This document shows, one piece after another, positions 40,208 through 47,801 of a DNA stretch of 64,000 nucleotides. How positions within the stretch are numbered: position 1 is the stretch's first letter; every line of letters starts with the position of its first letter. The DNA lies in contig JAUIJE010000002.1 of assembly GCA_030431455.1 (NCBI GenBank), positions 257,294 to 321,293 on the forward strand. Reading direction: 5' to 3'. The stretch comes from a bacterium. Its GTDB lineage: Bacteria; Myxococcota; UBA727; JAUIJE01. Under the pieces are notes generated by a model. The model worked only from the letters and a program-made list of their open reading frames with translations, was not told where the DNA came from and ran no database searches. Both the position numbers and the translations under genes were made by a program.

Positions 40208-42493
40208 ATGAATACACCTATGCCGCTCGACCGCGACACCGTGCTCGCCGCGTTCGACCAAGACAACAACCGGCTTTTGCGAGCGAAAGACATCATCACC
40301 AAACTCTCCGCGCACGCCGACGACCGGCGCGCCCTCCGCCAACTCCTGCGCGTGCTCGTCGAGGAAGGCGACCTTTTGCAACACCCCGGGCGCCGCTACA
40401 GCCTGGCCGGCGACGGGCAGCTCGTCGAAGGGGTCGTGCGCCTGCACCCCAAAGGCTACGGCTGGCTGCTCCCCGACGACGACGCGGTCAAAGACGCGTT
40501 CATTCCGCCCCCCGACTGCGACGGGCTGATGAGCCAAGACCGCGTGCTCTGCCGCATCCTGCCCAGCGAAAAGGGCCCCGTGGCCCACGTGGTCAAGGTC
40601 CTCGCCCGGGGCAAGACCACCATCACCGGCGTGCTCCGTCGCTACAAAAACGCGGTCTACGTCGAGGCCGACGGGATGCGCGACGCCCTCCTCATCCCCG
40701 ACGGCATCGAGGGCAACGCCGACGGCATCGAGGACGCCATGGTCGTCGAGGTGCTCATCGTGCAGCACCCCACCACCGTGACCAGTCCCATTGGCCGGGT
40801 GGTGCGCGCCCTCGGCAAAGAGGGGGACATCACCGTCGAGATCGAACGGTTGATCGCCGAGGGCGGCATCGTCCGGCCCTTCTCCCCCGAGACCTTGGAA
40901 GAAGCGGCCCAGCTCCCCGACGCCCCGCGCGAACACGACCTGCGCGGCCGCCGCGACCTGCGCGACGTGGCGCTGTGCACCATTGACGGCGAGACGGCCA
41001 AGGACTTTGACGACGCGGTCTTCGCCGAACGGGACAAAAACGGCATCCGCGTCATCGTGGCCATCGCCGACGTCGCCCACTACGTGCGGCCGGGCACCGC
41101 CCTCGACCAGGACGCGGTGTCGCGCGGCACGAGCGTCTATTACCCCGGGCGCTGCATCCCCATGCTCCCCGAGGCGTTGTCCAACGGGCTCTGTTCGTTG
41201 GTGCCGCACCAGGACCGGCTGTGCATGGGCGTCGAGTTTCGCGTGACCGACAAGGGCGCGATCCAAAAGCCGAAGTTTTTCAACGGGGTGCTCAAGAGCC
41301 AGGCCCGGCTCACGTACACCTTGGCCCAGAAGTATTTCGACGGGGACAAGGACGCGCGCGACGAGATCCCCAAGCCCGTACAAATGTCACTGGATGCTCT
41401 GTTGGTGGCGGCCCGGGCCCTGCGCAAGCGGCGCTTTCGCCGGGGGGCGCTCGACTTCGACATGACCGAGCGGGTGGTGCAGATCGATGACAACACCTCC
41501 GAACCAGTCGCGATCCAGCCCCACGAACGCGCCGAGGCCCACCGGGTGATCGAGGACCTCATGATCGCCACCAACGAAGCGGTGGCCGAACACTTCGAGG
41601 GCCTCGACCGCCCGTGCATCTACCGCATCCACGAGACCCCGGACCCGGAGAAGCTCGATCGGTTCATGACGTTGGTGAAAAAGGTCGTGCCCGGTCGCTT
41701 CACCACGCCGAAAGGCCAGGTGCCCGAGCCGCGCCAGCTGCGCGACGTGCGCGCGAAAATCGGCGAACACCGTCTGAAGAGCGCGCTCGATTTTCTGTTG
41801 TTGCGCGCGATGCAGCAGGCCCGGTACAGCACCGACAACGTCGGCCACTATGGCTTGGCCTCCGATGCCTATGCACATTTTACGTCCCCCATTCGACGCT
41901 ATCCAGATTTGATGGTGCACCGGGAGCTCAAGTCGTTGCTCGCGGGCCAGTCGTTCAAAACCGATCAGGCCAAAGAGGGCCGCGAAGAGGCCCTCGAGGA
42001 GATCGCGGGCTCGTGCAGCCAGCTCGAGCGGCGCGCGGTCGACGTGGAGCGGGCGATCAGCGCGCTCTATGCCGCGTGGTTCATGAAGGACCGCATCGGC
42101 GAGGAGTTCGAAGGGACCGTGAGCGGGTGCGCGGAGTTCGGCGTGTTCGTGCGGTTTGACCAACCCGACGTCGAGGGCATGGCCCACATCTCGACGCTGG
42201 GGGGCGACTACTTCCGCTACGACCCGGTGATGATGCGGCTGTACGGGGAGCGTTCGGGCTTCGCGGTGGGCATCGGCGACCGCTGCTTGGTCAAGGTGCA
42301 GAGCGTGGACCTCGAGCGCCGCCAGGTGCTGGTCGAGCTTTTGATGGTGACCGAGCGCGACGGCGAGGAGGTCGAGCTCGAGCCGCCCCCCGCGTTTTCC
42401 GAAGGGGGCGTGCGCCGCACCGGACGGCGCCGCAAAGAAAAGCCCACGTCGCAAAAACCGCGCAAAGGGGGCCGGCGCCGCCGCCGTTCGTGA
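40208..42493 (+). CDS. rnr: Exoribonuclease R
   Basis: A 761-residue RNase II-superfamily 3'-5' exoribonuclease. It has an N-terminal helix-turn-helix (LRAKDIITKLSA), two cold-shock domains, and the RNB catalytic core with the acidic cluster IDGETAKDFDDAVF. The conserved YAHFTSPIRRYPDL follows, then an S1 domain (EEFEGTVSGCAEFGVFVRF) and a basic RRKEKPTSQKPRKGGRRRRRS tail. It degrades structured RNA, including rRNA and mRNA fragments. ATG 40208 lacks a clear ribosome-binding site; ATG 40220 is an alternative. The codons for the SPIRRYPD motif (41861-41905) are unusually AT-rich for this gene. Confidence 0.94.
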   Translation: MNTPMPLDRDTVLAAFDQDNNRLLRAKDIITKLSAHADDRRALRQLLRVLVEEGDLLQHPGRRYSLAGDGQLVEGVVRLHPKGYGWLLPDDDAVKDAFIPPPDCDGLMSQDRVLCRILPSEKGPVAHVVKVLARGKTTITGVLRRYKNAVYVEADGMRDALLIPDGIEGNADGIEDAMVVEVLIVQHPTTVTSPIGRVVRALGKEGDITVEIERLIAEGGIVRPFSPETLEEAAQLPDAPREHDLRGRRDLRDVALCTIDGETAKDFDDAVFAERDKNGIRVIVAIADVAHYVRPGTALDQDAVSRGTSVYYPGRCIPMLPEALSNGLCSLVPHQDRLCMGVEFRVTDKGAIQKPKFFNGVLKSQARLTYTLAQKYFDGDKDARDEIPKPVQMSLDALLVAARALRKRRFRRGALDFDMTERVVQIDDNTSEPVAIQPHERAEAHRVIEDLMIATNEAVAEHFEGLDRPCIYRIHETPDPEKLDRFMTLVKKVVPGRFTTPKGQVPEPRQLRDVRAKIGEHRLKSALDFLLLRAMQQARYSTDNVGHYGLASDAYAHFTSPIRRYPDLMVHRELKSLLAGQSFKTDQAKEGREEALEEIAGSCSQLERRAVDVERAISALYAAWFMKDRIGEEFEGTVSGCAEFGVFVRFDQPDVEGMAHISTLGGDYFRYDPVMMRLYGERSGFAVGIGDRCLVKVQSVDLERRQVLVELLMVTERDGEEVELEPPPAFSEGGVRRTGRRRKEKPTSQKPRKGGRRRRRS

Positions 42494-42568
42494 GCTGCGG
42501 CCCACCGGGTGGGCCAGGTTCTCGGCCTCGCGCGTTTCAAGGGTCGAACCCCTGGCCTCGAGGTCCCC

Positions 42569-43264
42569 ATGCCCAAGCCCGCGCCATCCGCGCCCCATCG
42601 CCCCCAAGGCACGCTGTTCGACGACGAGACCACCGCGGCGATCGCCATCGGTTGGTCGGTGCAGTTCGAAGACCAGGTCACGGACTTCGAGGTGTTTCGC
42701 ACCCTGGACGCGCGGGTCTGCGCCCTGGCCGAACAGACCGGGCGCGACCTGCGCCTGCTCGTGCCGGGCGACACCTACACCGATCCGGACCTCGGCTCGT
42801 TCGCGGCGCCGGTGGTGGGCGAGGTCGTCACGTTGCTGCGCGCGGACGGCGCGCCGCCGCTGCGGTTTGACCCGCGGGCGATCGCGGCCCGCCACGCGGC
42901 GTTTGCCCCGGTCCCGGCCGCGGCGTTGACTGGTCTCGGCGAGGGCGTGCCCGGCGTCGCGTCGGTGGCGCCCCGGCCGGACATCCACCTGCTCTCCTGG
43001 GGGCCGCTTTCGTACGCGGCCGTGCATTGCGGCGTGCCCCTCGATGGGGCCGCCCGCGATCAGGCCAAGCTCAAGTACGCCACCACCCAGGACACCGACC
43101 AGACCTGGGCCGACGCGGGCGTCGACGGCAAGTTTGTCGCGGGGGTCGAGTTTGCCCGGACGAGGACGCTCGACTTCAGCGAGGCCGCGCTGGCCGCGAT
43201 CGAACAGGAAGTGGGCGCGGTGCTGCCCGGCCCGGGCTGGTTTTTGATCGTGCGGTACGACTGA
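42569..43264 (+). CDS. Protein of unknown function
   Basis: A 231-residue soluble protein. GAGG six bases before ATG 42569 supports the start. The sequence contains a hydrophobic IHLLSWGPLSYAAV segment and many Asp and Arg residues; the N-terminus is Pro-rich. No recognised domain and no signal peptide. It follows rnr by about 75 bases on the same strand and might be on the same transcript. It may be specific to this lineage. Confidence 0.65.
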   Translation: MPKPAPSAPHRPQGTLFDDETTAAIAIGWSVQFEDQVTDFEVFRTLDARVCALAEQTGRDLRLLVPGDTYTDPDLGSFAAPVVGEVVTLLRADGAPPLRFDPRAIAARHAAFAPVPAAALTGLGEGVPGVASVAPRPDIHLLSWGPLSYAAVHCGVPLDGAARDQAKLKYATTQDTDQTWADAGVDGKFVAGVEFARTRTLDFSEAALAAIEQEVGAVLPGPGWFLIVRYD

Positions 43265-43333
43265 TACGCACGCGCGGCGCCCCCGGGGGCCGCGTGTCGC
43301 CACCGTCCGACGCCGGTTGCTATCGTGCAAAGA

Positions 43334-43660
43334 ATGGATCGCGGGCAGGCCGCGATCCACAGTCACCGGATGCGCACGATCTCGTTCACCGAAACGCACA
43401 CCTCGATCACCGTCCGCGCGCCGCAGCTGCTCCCGTTGGTGGAGCTTTGGTTCGCGGTGCGGGAAGACCCGTCCGACCGGCGGAGCAAGATTCAGCTCGC
43501 GCTGCTCGAAAAGGAAGGGCTCAGCGACTGCCCGCGGTGCGGCAGCCACCTGTCCCCGGCCCAGTACCGGCGCACGCGCACGTCCTACAGCGACCGCGCG
43601 TCTTTGTGTTGCGCGGGCTGCGCCACAGAATTTGTCGTCGACGAACGCACCGTGGTCTGA
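43334..43660 (+). CDS. Small zinc-ribbon-like protein
   Basis: A 108-residue protein with two CxxC motifs, CPRCGSH and CCAGC, spaced by about 35 residues, suggesting a small zinc-binding fold. The N-terminal half is helical with an Arg-rich segment. Start uncertain: ATG 43334 is used, but ATG 43370 (MRTISFTETHT) is also possible; a TATCGT box seven bases before ATG 43334 could indicate a leaderless message. Function unknown. Confidence 0.55.
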   Translation: MDRGQAAIHSHRMRTISFTETHTSITVRAPQLLPLVELWFAVREDPSDRRSKIQLALLEKEGLSDCPRCGSHLSPAQYRRTRTSYSDRASLCCAGCATEFVVDERTVV

Positions 43661-43717
43661 CCTGGGACAGTCTCGGCCCCGCTCCATGCGGCGCGGCCCA
43701 GGTGCCTATGATGGTGC

Positions 43718-44098
43718 ATGGCCGAGCGCATTCATGACGAGCCAGGGCTCACCTGCGACGTGCGCGACGACGGAGGTTTGCACATCGTGGCCGAAGGCGA
43801 GCTCGACAAAGGCATGATCGAGCGCATCGGGCCGGTGATTCTGGCCTGGGTCACCGCGCACCCGGGCTCGCGCAGCCTGCTCGAGGTCCGCGACATGAAC
43901 CTCGATGACCTCGCCGCGCGCTGGGCGTTGGCCGGCCTGATGCGCGAGACCAAACCATATACATTGCGCACCGCCGTGCTCGGGCTGAGCCCCACCATCA
44001 AGATCGTGGGCCAGATCGTGGTCCGGGTCGCGGGCCGCAAGAACGTGCGGTTCTTTTCCGACCGGGACGCGGCCGAGGCCTACCTCCGCGACGGCTGA
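43718..44098 (+). CDS. STAS/SpoIIAA-like domain protein
   Basis: A 126-residue protein with the beta-alpha pattern of SpoIIAA/STAS-like folds: LHIVAEGELDKGMIERIG, LLEVRDMNLDDLAARWALAGLM, and IVVRVAGRKNVRFFSDRDAAEAYL. It lacks the DSxG phosphorylation motif of anti-sigma antagonists, so a lipid or ligand-binding role like other SpoIIAA-like proteins is more likely. Stand-alone; the neighbour on the minus strand is an S4 protein. The codons at 43957-43972 (aaa cca tat aca ttg) are unusual. Confidence 0.6.
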   Translation: MAERIHDEPGLTCDVRDDGGLHIVAEGELDKGMIERIGPVILAWVTAHPGSRSLLEVRDMNLDDLAARWALAGLMRETKPYTLRTAVLGLSPTIKIVGQIVVRVAGRKNVRFFSDRDAAEAYLRDG

Positions 44099-44120
44099 CG
44101 CGCCGCCTGCGGCCGGCCCG

Positions 44121-44318
44121 TCAGGCCTCGTCGACCACCACCTCGATGTCGCCGAGCTGGACCTTGTCCCCCACCGCGAGCTTTTTGCGCCGGCGGGTCT
44201 CGACTTCGCCGTTGAGCCGCACCTCACCCGCTTGGATGAGTTGTTTGGCTTCGCCCCCGGTCATCACCAGCCCTTCGCGCTTCAAGAACTGGTCGAGCTG
44301 AATCGGCGTGTCCTTCAT
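44121..44318 (-). CDS. S4-domain RNA-binding protein
   Basis: A 65-residue protein consisting of a single S4 domain: LDQFLKREGLVMTGGEAKQLIQAGEVRLNG, followed by RRRKKLAVGDKVQL. Small S4 proteins of the YbcJ type bind structured RNA. ATG 44318 is preferred; an upstream ATG at 44345 would add nine residues. No strong ribosome-binding site precedes either. Confidence 0.88.
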   Translation of the reverse strand: MKDTPIQLDQFLKREGLVMTGGEAKQLIQAGEVRLNGEVETRRRKKLAVGDKVQLGDIEVVVDEA

Positions 44319-44417
44319 GTCGCAGAACCTACCACTCTGCGGCACCGCGCGATCGGGTGCGGCGGGTCACAAACCGATCGGCGCGACGGCCCGTAAGCAC
44401 AAGAGAAGGGACACGCC

Positions 44418-44633
44418 ATGAAAGTTCTTCGTCACGCCGATGTCGCCAAGCTCTACCCCCGCGAACGCGACCGGGAGCGCTTTCAAGACGAGGTCGACAC
44501 CGAGATCGAAGAGCTCAAAAAGGCCGTGCGCCGCCGGCCCGAGGACGACGACACCATGCCCGCGCCGTCCGCGCCCGACGACACCGACCGCGCGTCGAGC
44601 GCGCCCCGTCACGCCGGCACCCATCTGGGCTGA
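44418..44633 (+). CDS. Small acidic protein, function unknown
   Basis: A 71-residue protein with a helical N-terminal half (VDTEIEELKKAVRRRP) and a disordered Asp/Pro/Ala-rich tail. AAGGGA precedes ATG 44418. No family is recognised. It sits alone between the S4 and RlpA-like genes. Confidence 0.55.
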   Translation: MKVLRHADVAKLYPRERDRERFQDEVDTEIEELKKAVRRRPEDDDTMPAPSAPDDTDRASSAPRHAGTHLG

Positions 44634-44696
44634 ACGCCCCCCTGCACACACATTGACCCATCCGGTCCACCCCGGCCGGTCTGCTACACTCCGCGG

Positions 44697-45104
44697 ATGC
44701 GACGTGTTCACACCCGGCGGGTGCTGCTCGGCGCGGCCATGGCCGCGCTGGTGCCCGGGGTCGGGGGGGCCCGGGCGAAAAAGAAGAAGCACCGGCTGCG
44801 CGGCCTGGCGTCGTATTACGGCCGCAAGTTTCACGGCAAGCCGACGGCCAGCGGCGAGCCCTTCGACATGCACAAGTTGACCGCCGCGCACCGCACCCTG
44901 CCGTTCGGGACGTGGGTCAAGGTCACGACGGTGGGCAAACACCCCCGGTCGGTGGTGGTGCGGGTCAACGATCGCGGCCCGTGGAAGAAGGAGCGGGTGA
45001 TCGACGTGTCCCGTGCCGCGGCGGTGCGCCTCGGCCTGGTGAAGGCGGGCATGCTGCGCGTGCGGCTGCAGGTGGTGCCCGCGCCGAAGGCCCCACGCGG
45101 CTGA
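44697..45104 (+). CDS. RlpA-like peptidoglycan-binding/lytic protein
   Basis: A 135-residue exported protein. A basic, Tat-like N-terminus (HTRRVLLGAAMAALV) leads into a double-psi beta-barrel of the RlpA family: GLASYYGRKFHGKPTASGEPFD, AAHRTLPFGTWVKV, VVVRVNDRGPW and VIDVSRAAA. The conserved Asp in RVNDRGPW is the presumed catalytic residue. RlpA proteins cleave denuded glycan strands or bind peptidoglycan at the septum. The C-terminal SPOR domain of E. coli RlpA is missing. ATG is close behind a TACACT box. Confidence 0.88.
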   Translation: MRRVHTRRVLLGAAMAALVPGVGGARAKKKKHRLRGLASYYGRKFHGKPTASGEPFDMHKLTAAHRTLPFGTWVKVTTVGKHPRSVVVRVNDRGPWKKERVIDVSRAAAVRLGLVKAGMLRVRLQVVPAPKAPRG

Positions 45105-45144
45105 CGCAGCCACCCGGGCGTGCCCCGGGGCGGGGCCAAGATAC

Positions 45145-45173
45145 TTTACACCTGAACAATTCATGCCTAAGAT
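45145..45173 (+). promoter_or_regulatory. Sigma-70-type promoter, leaderless
   Basis: TTTACA (45145-45150), a 17-base spacer and TAAGAT (45168-45173). The expected start of transcription, six or seven bases later, coincides with the A of ATG 45180, so the message is probably leaderless. No Shine-Dalgarno sequence is present. Confidence 0.7.
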
Positions 45174-45179
45174 GTAGCC

Positions 45180-46082
45180 ATGACCGACCCCGTTGCGCCC
45201 AAGACCACCCGCCGCACCGCCCTCCTCGGGGGCCTCGCGGCCGCGGCCGCGGCGTGCACAAAGACGGAGCAAACGCCCATGTCCACCGCGAAGTTGCCGG
45301 CTGTTTATCTTCCCCACGGCGGGGGCCCCTGGCCGTTCGTGGACACCTTCGGCCCGAAGGAGGCCTGGCAAGGCCTGCTCGACTACACCAAAGGGCTGGC
45401 CGAGGTGCCGCGGGAGCGCCCGGCCGCGATCTTGGTCATCTCCGCCCATTGGGAAGAGGCCGTGCCCACGGTGATGACCGCGGCCCGGCCGCCGATGCTG
45501 TACGACTACTATGGCTTTCCGAAAGCGGCGTACGACCTGCAGTGGCCCGCCCCCGGCGACCCCGCGCTGGCCCAGCGGGTGCGCGATCTGTTGGGCGCGG
45601 CCGGGTTCGAGACCGCCGCGGACGAGACCCGCGGGTTTGACCACGGCACGTTCGTGCCGCTGAAGGTCGCGTATCCGCACGCGGACATCCCCACCGTGCA
45701 GCTGTCGCTGGTGGCCGGGCTCGACCCCGAGACCCACCTGGCGATGGGCCGCGCGTTGGCCCCCCTGCGCGAACAAGGCGTGTTCATCGTGGGGAGCGGC
45801 ATGAGTTTTCACAACATGCACGCGTTCCGGCGCGGCGACGGCCAGGCCTTGTCGCAGCCCTTCGACAACTGGCTGGCCGAGACCGCTCCCCTGCCCGCGG
45901 CCGAACGCGAGTCACGCCTCGCGGCTTGGGACAAGGCCCCCGGCGCCAGAGCGGCGCACCCCCGCGAGGAGCACCTGTTGCCTTTGATGGTCGTGGCCGG
46001 GGCAGCCGGCGCGGACCCGGGCACGGTGCCGTATCGCGATCGCCTGATGGGCGCGCAGGTCTCGGCGATCCATTTTGGGTGA
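45180..46082 (+). CDS. LigB/DODA-type extradiol dioxygenase, exported
   Basis: A 300-residue protein of the class III extradiol dioxygenase (YgiD/DODA) family. Metal ligands are visible at His46 (YLPHGGGP) and His90 (ISAHWEE), with further conserved His in GFDHGTF and HPREEHLLPL. An N-terminal Tat-like signal (TTRRTALLGG) with a lipobox-like AAAAAC26 indicates export or lipidation, which is unusual for this family. Substrate unknown; family members open catecholic rings such as DOPA. Confidence 0.88.
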   Translation: MTDPVAPKTTRRTALLGGLAAAAAACTKTEQTPMSTAKLPAVYLPHGGGPWPFVDTFGPKEAWQGLLDYTKGLAEVPRERPAAILVISAHWEEAVPTVMTAARPPMLYDYYGFPKAAYDLQWPAPGDPALAQRVRDLLGAAGFETAADETRGFDHGTFVPLKVAYPHADIPTVQLSLVAGLDPETHLAMGRALAPLREQGVFIVGSGMSFHNMHAFRRGDGQALSQPFDNWLAETAPLPAAERESRLAAWDKAPGARAAHPREEHLLPLMVVAGAAGADPGTVPYRDRLMGAQVSAIHFG

Positions 46083-46092
46083 CCCCGGCCGG

Positions 46093-47100
46093 TCACGGCC
46101 GCTCATCGCAGCTCCCCTCGATACAGAACAGCGGCATGTCGCAGTCGCGGTCGCTGACACAATCTCCGCCGGGCCGGCCTGGCTCGGCGGGGACAAGGTG
46201 CACCAAAATGTGCGCCCCGACCTCGAGGGGCCCGAGCTCACCCGGGGGCCGTCCCGCGCGGGAAAAGCGCGGCAGGCACCGGTGCGGGCCGTCGCAGGCG
46301 GTGACGAGCCAGTCGTGCGCGGCCAGCAGGCGCGCGGGCGTGGACGGGCTGCCCAGGTACACCGACCGCGCGACCAACAGGTCGACGGCCTGGGCCGGGC
46401 CGTTGGAAAGTCCCCACACCGGTCCGCCGGTCGCTTCGATCGCGGGCAACGCACAATCCGGCGGCCCGTCTGCCGGGCAACGCCACGCCGCCCGGCCGGG
46501 GGTGTGGGCCGGGAAGGGGTCGGCCGCGACCAACCGGGGCCGGAACGCTTCGCCTTCGTACAGCGTGAGCGCATCGCCGGCCGCGACGCTGACTTCGCTG
46601 CAGTCGGGCGCAGATAAATCGCGGCCCGGGCAGACCCGCACCAAGACCTCGGGCGCGGGCAGCGCCGAGGGCGCGAGGCCTGTTCGCCACACGGTGTCGT
46701 CCTGCTGCACGGTGACGGCCAGGCCGTCGGCGTACACCTCCTCGGCCATGCCCGCGCCTTTGTACACCGCGGGCAGGCACACGCCCCGGTCCGCGGCGGA
46801 AAAGCCGCCCTCCGCGACCTGTTCGAGCACGATGGCGTTGGCGGTCACGAGCACCGGCTCGTCCGCGAGCAAGACCGGGCAGACCTCGTCGCCGCGGGTG
46901 GAGTGGTAGTTCGCGTCGAGGGCCCGGTGCAGCTCGATGACCAGGTCGGGCCCCTCAAACGCGATGTCGAGGTTGCCGCCGTATTCGTCGAGCTCGGCGA
47001 GGGTGAACGCCCGGTCCACGCGCTCGCCGAAGAAGTGGCCGCCGCATCCGGCGACCGCACAGATCGAAGAGAACACGAGCCACAGGGGGGAGCGCGTCAT
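46093..47100 (-). CDS. Lipoprotein, function unknown
   Basis: A 335-residue lipoprotein (ICAVAGC) with a long Cys-containing mature part and a C-terminal EGF-like CVSDRDCDMPLFCIEGSC. Many predicted beta-strands; no catalytic signature. ATG 47100 is nine bases after the stop of the small upstream gene, so they form an operon. The EGF-like pattern recurs in the protease and the lectin lipoprotein, suggesting a shared surface-protein style in this organism. Confidence 0.8.
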   Translation of the reverse strand: MTRSPLWLVFSSICAVAGCGGHFFGERVDRAFTLAELDEYGGNLDIAFEGPDLVIELHRALDANYHSTRGDEVCPVLLADEPVLVTANAIVLEQVAEGGFSAADRGVCLPAVYKGAGMAEEVYADGLAVTVQQDDTVWRTGLAPSALPAPEVLVRVCPGRDLSAPDCSEVSVAAGDALTLYEGEAFRPRLVAADPFPAHTPGRAAWRCPADGPPDCALPAIEATGGPVWGLSNGPAQAVDLLVARSVYLGSPSTPARLLAAHDWLVTACDGPHRCLPRFSRAGRPPGELGPLEVGAHILVHLVPAEPGRPGGDCVSDRDCDMPLFCIEGSCDERP

Positions 47101-47108
47101 GGCGGCCC

Positions 47109-47381
47109 TCAAAACGACATCGCGACGGCGGGGGCCGCGGGCGCGGGTTGGGGGGCGCGGGGGGGCGGGGCCTGCACCCGCTTGTCGTCCGGGATGGGGC
47201 CGCGCGGGCGCAGGGGGCCTTTGAGACAGAGCGCGCAGGGCAGCGCCACCGCGCAGATCGCGCACTCCAAGACGCAGCGTTCGACCCCGGCCGCGGCGGC
47301 CGGGCGGGACAGGCCGAGGCCGGCAGCGAGAATCGCGGCCAGCGACCAAGAGCAACAGGACACAACGAGACGGCGTGGCAT
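47109..47381 (-). CDS. Small Cys-rich exported protein
   Basis: A 90-residue protein. GGAGG seven bases before ATG 47381 fixes the start. A signal peptide (about residues 1-30, ending AAA) precedes a cysteine cluster CVLECAICAVALPCALCLKG and a Pro/Ala-rich tail. Function unknown. First gene of a two-gene operon with the 335-residue lipoprotein. Confidence 0.7.
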   Translation of the reverse strand: MPRRLVVSCCSWSLAAILAAGLGLSRPAAAAGVERCVLECAICAVALPCALCLKGPLRPRGPIPDDKRVQAPPPRAPQPAPAAPAVAMSF

Positions 47382-47509
47382 CAGACCTCCGCGGCTTGGA
47401 CGGTCGCGCGCAGGGGCCTCATTCGGCCCTGGCGGCCACTGCACCTCGCCTGGCGCCGAAGGCCTGTGGGCCGGCGCACAGCCCTACCGCGGGCCCGCGG
47501 CGCCTCCCA

Positions 47510-47755
47510 AAACTGTCTCACTGAGACCCGCCTGAGACGGAAAGACTGTCTCATGTGCGACCTGAGACTGTCTCACTCTGTGGAGAGAAATGCCCGTCAC
47601 AGCCCGGGCTAGCCGCGGACACGGAACGTGTCGAGGGAACAAAAACACCTTTAAATCATACATATAAGCGCGACCCAAACCGCGTCGCGGCGGTCGGGCC
47701 GGCCGGCGAGACAGTCGACCCAGATCTGGATCGCATCGTGCATTTCGAGACAGTG
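47510..47755. promoter_or_regulatory. GAGAC/GTCTC operator-like array and promoter region
   Basis: Eight copies of the pentamer GTCTC/GAGAC lie at 47515, 47523, 47534, 47548, 47564, 47570, 47708 and 47747. Those at 47564 and 47570 make the palindrome TGAGAC-T-GTCTCA (47563-47575). AT-rich DNA with CATATAAG near 47660 and a GGAAC box at 47636 lie between the clusters. This precedes the 714-residue lipoprotein gene and is the best operator candidate in the window. Confidence 0.55.
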
Positions 47756-47801
47756 AACTCACAGGGCACAAGCGCCAAACATGCACACGGGAGGCACCAA
47801 C

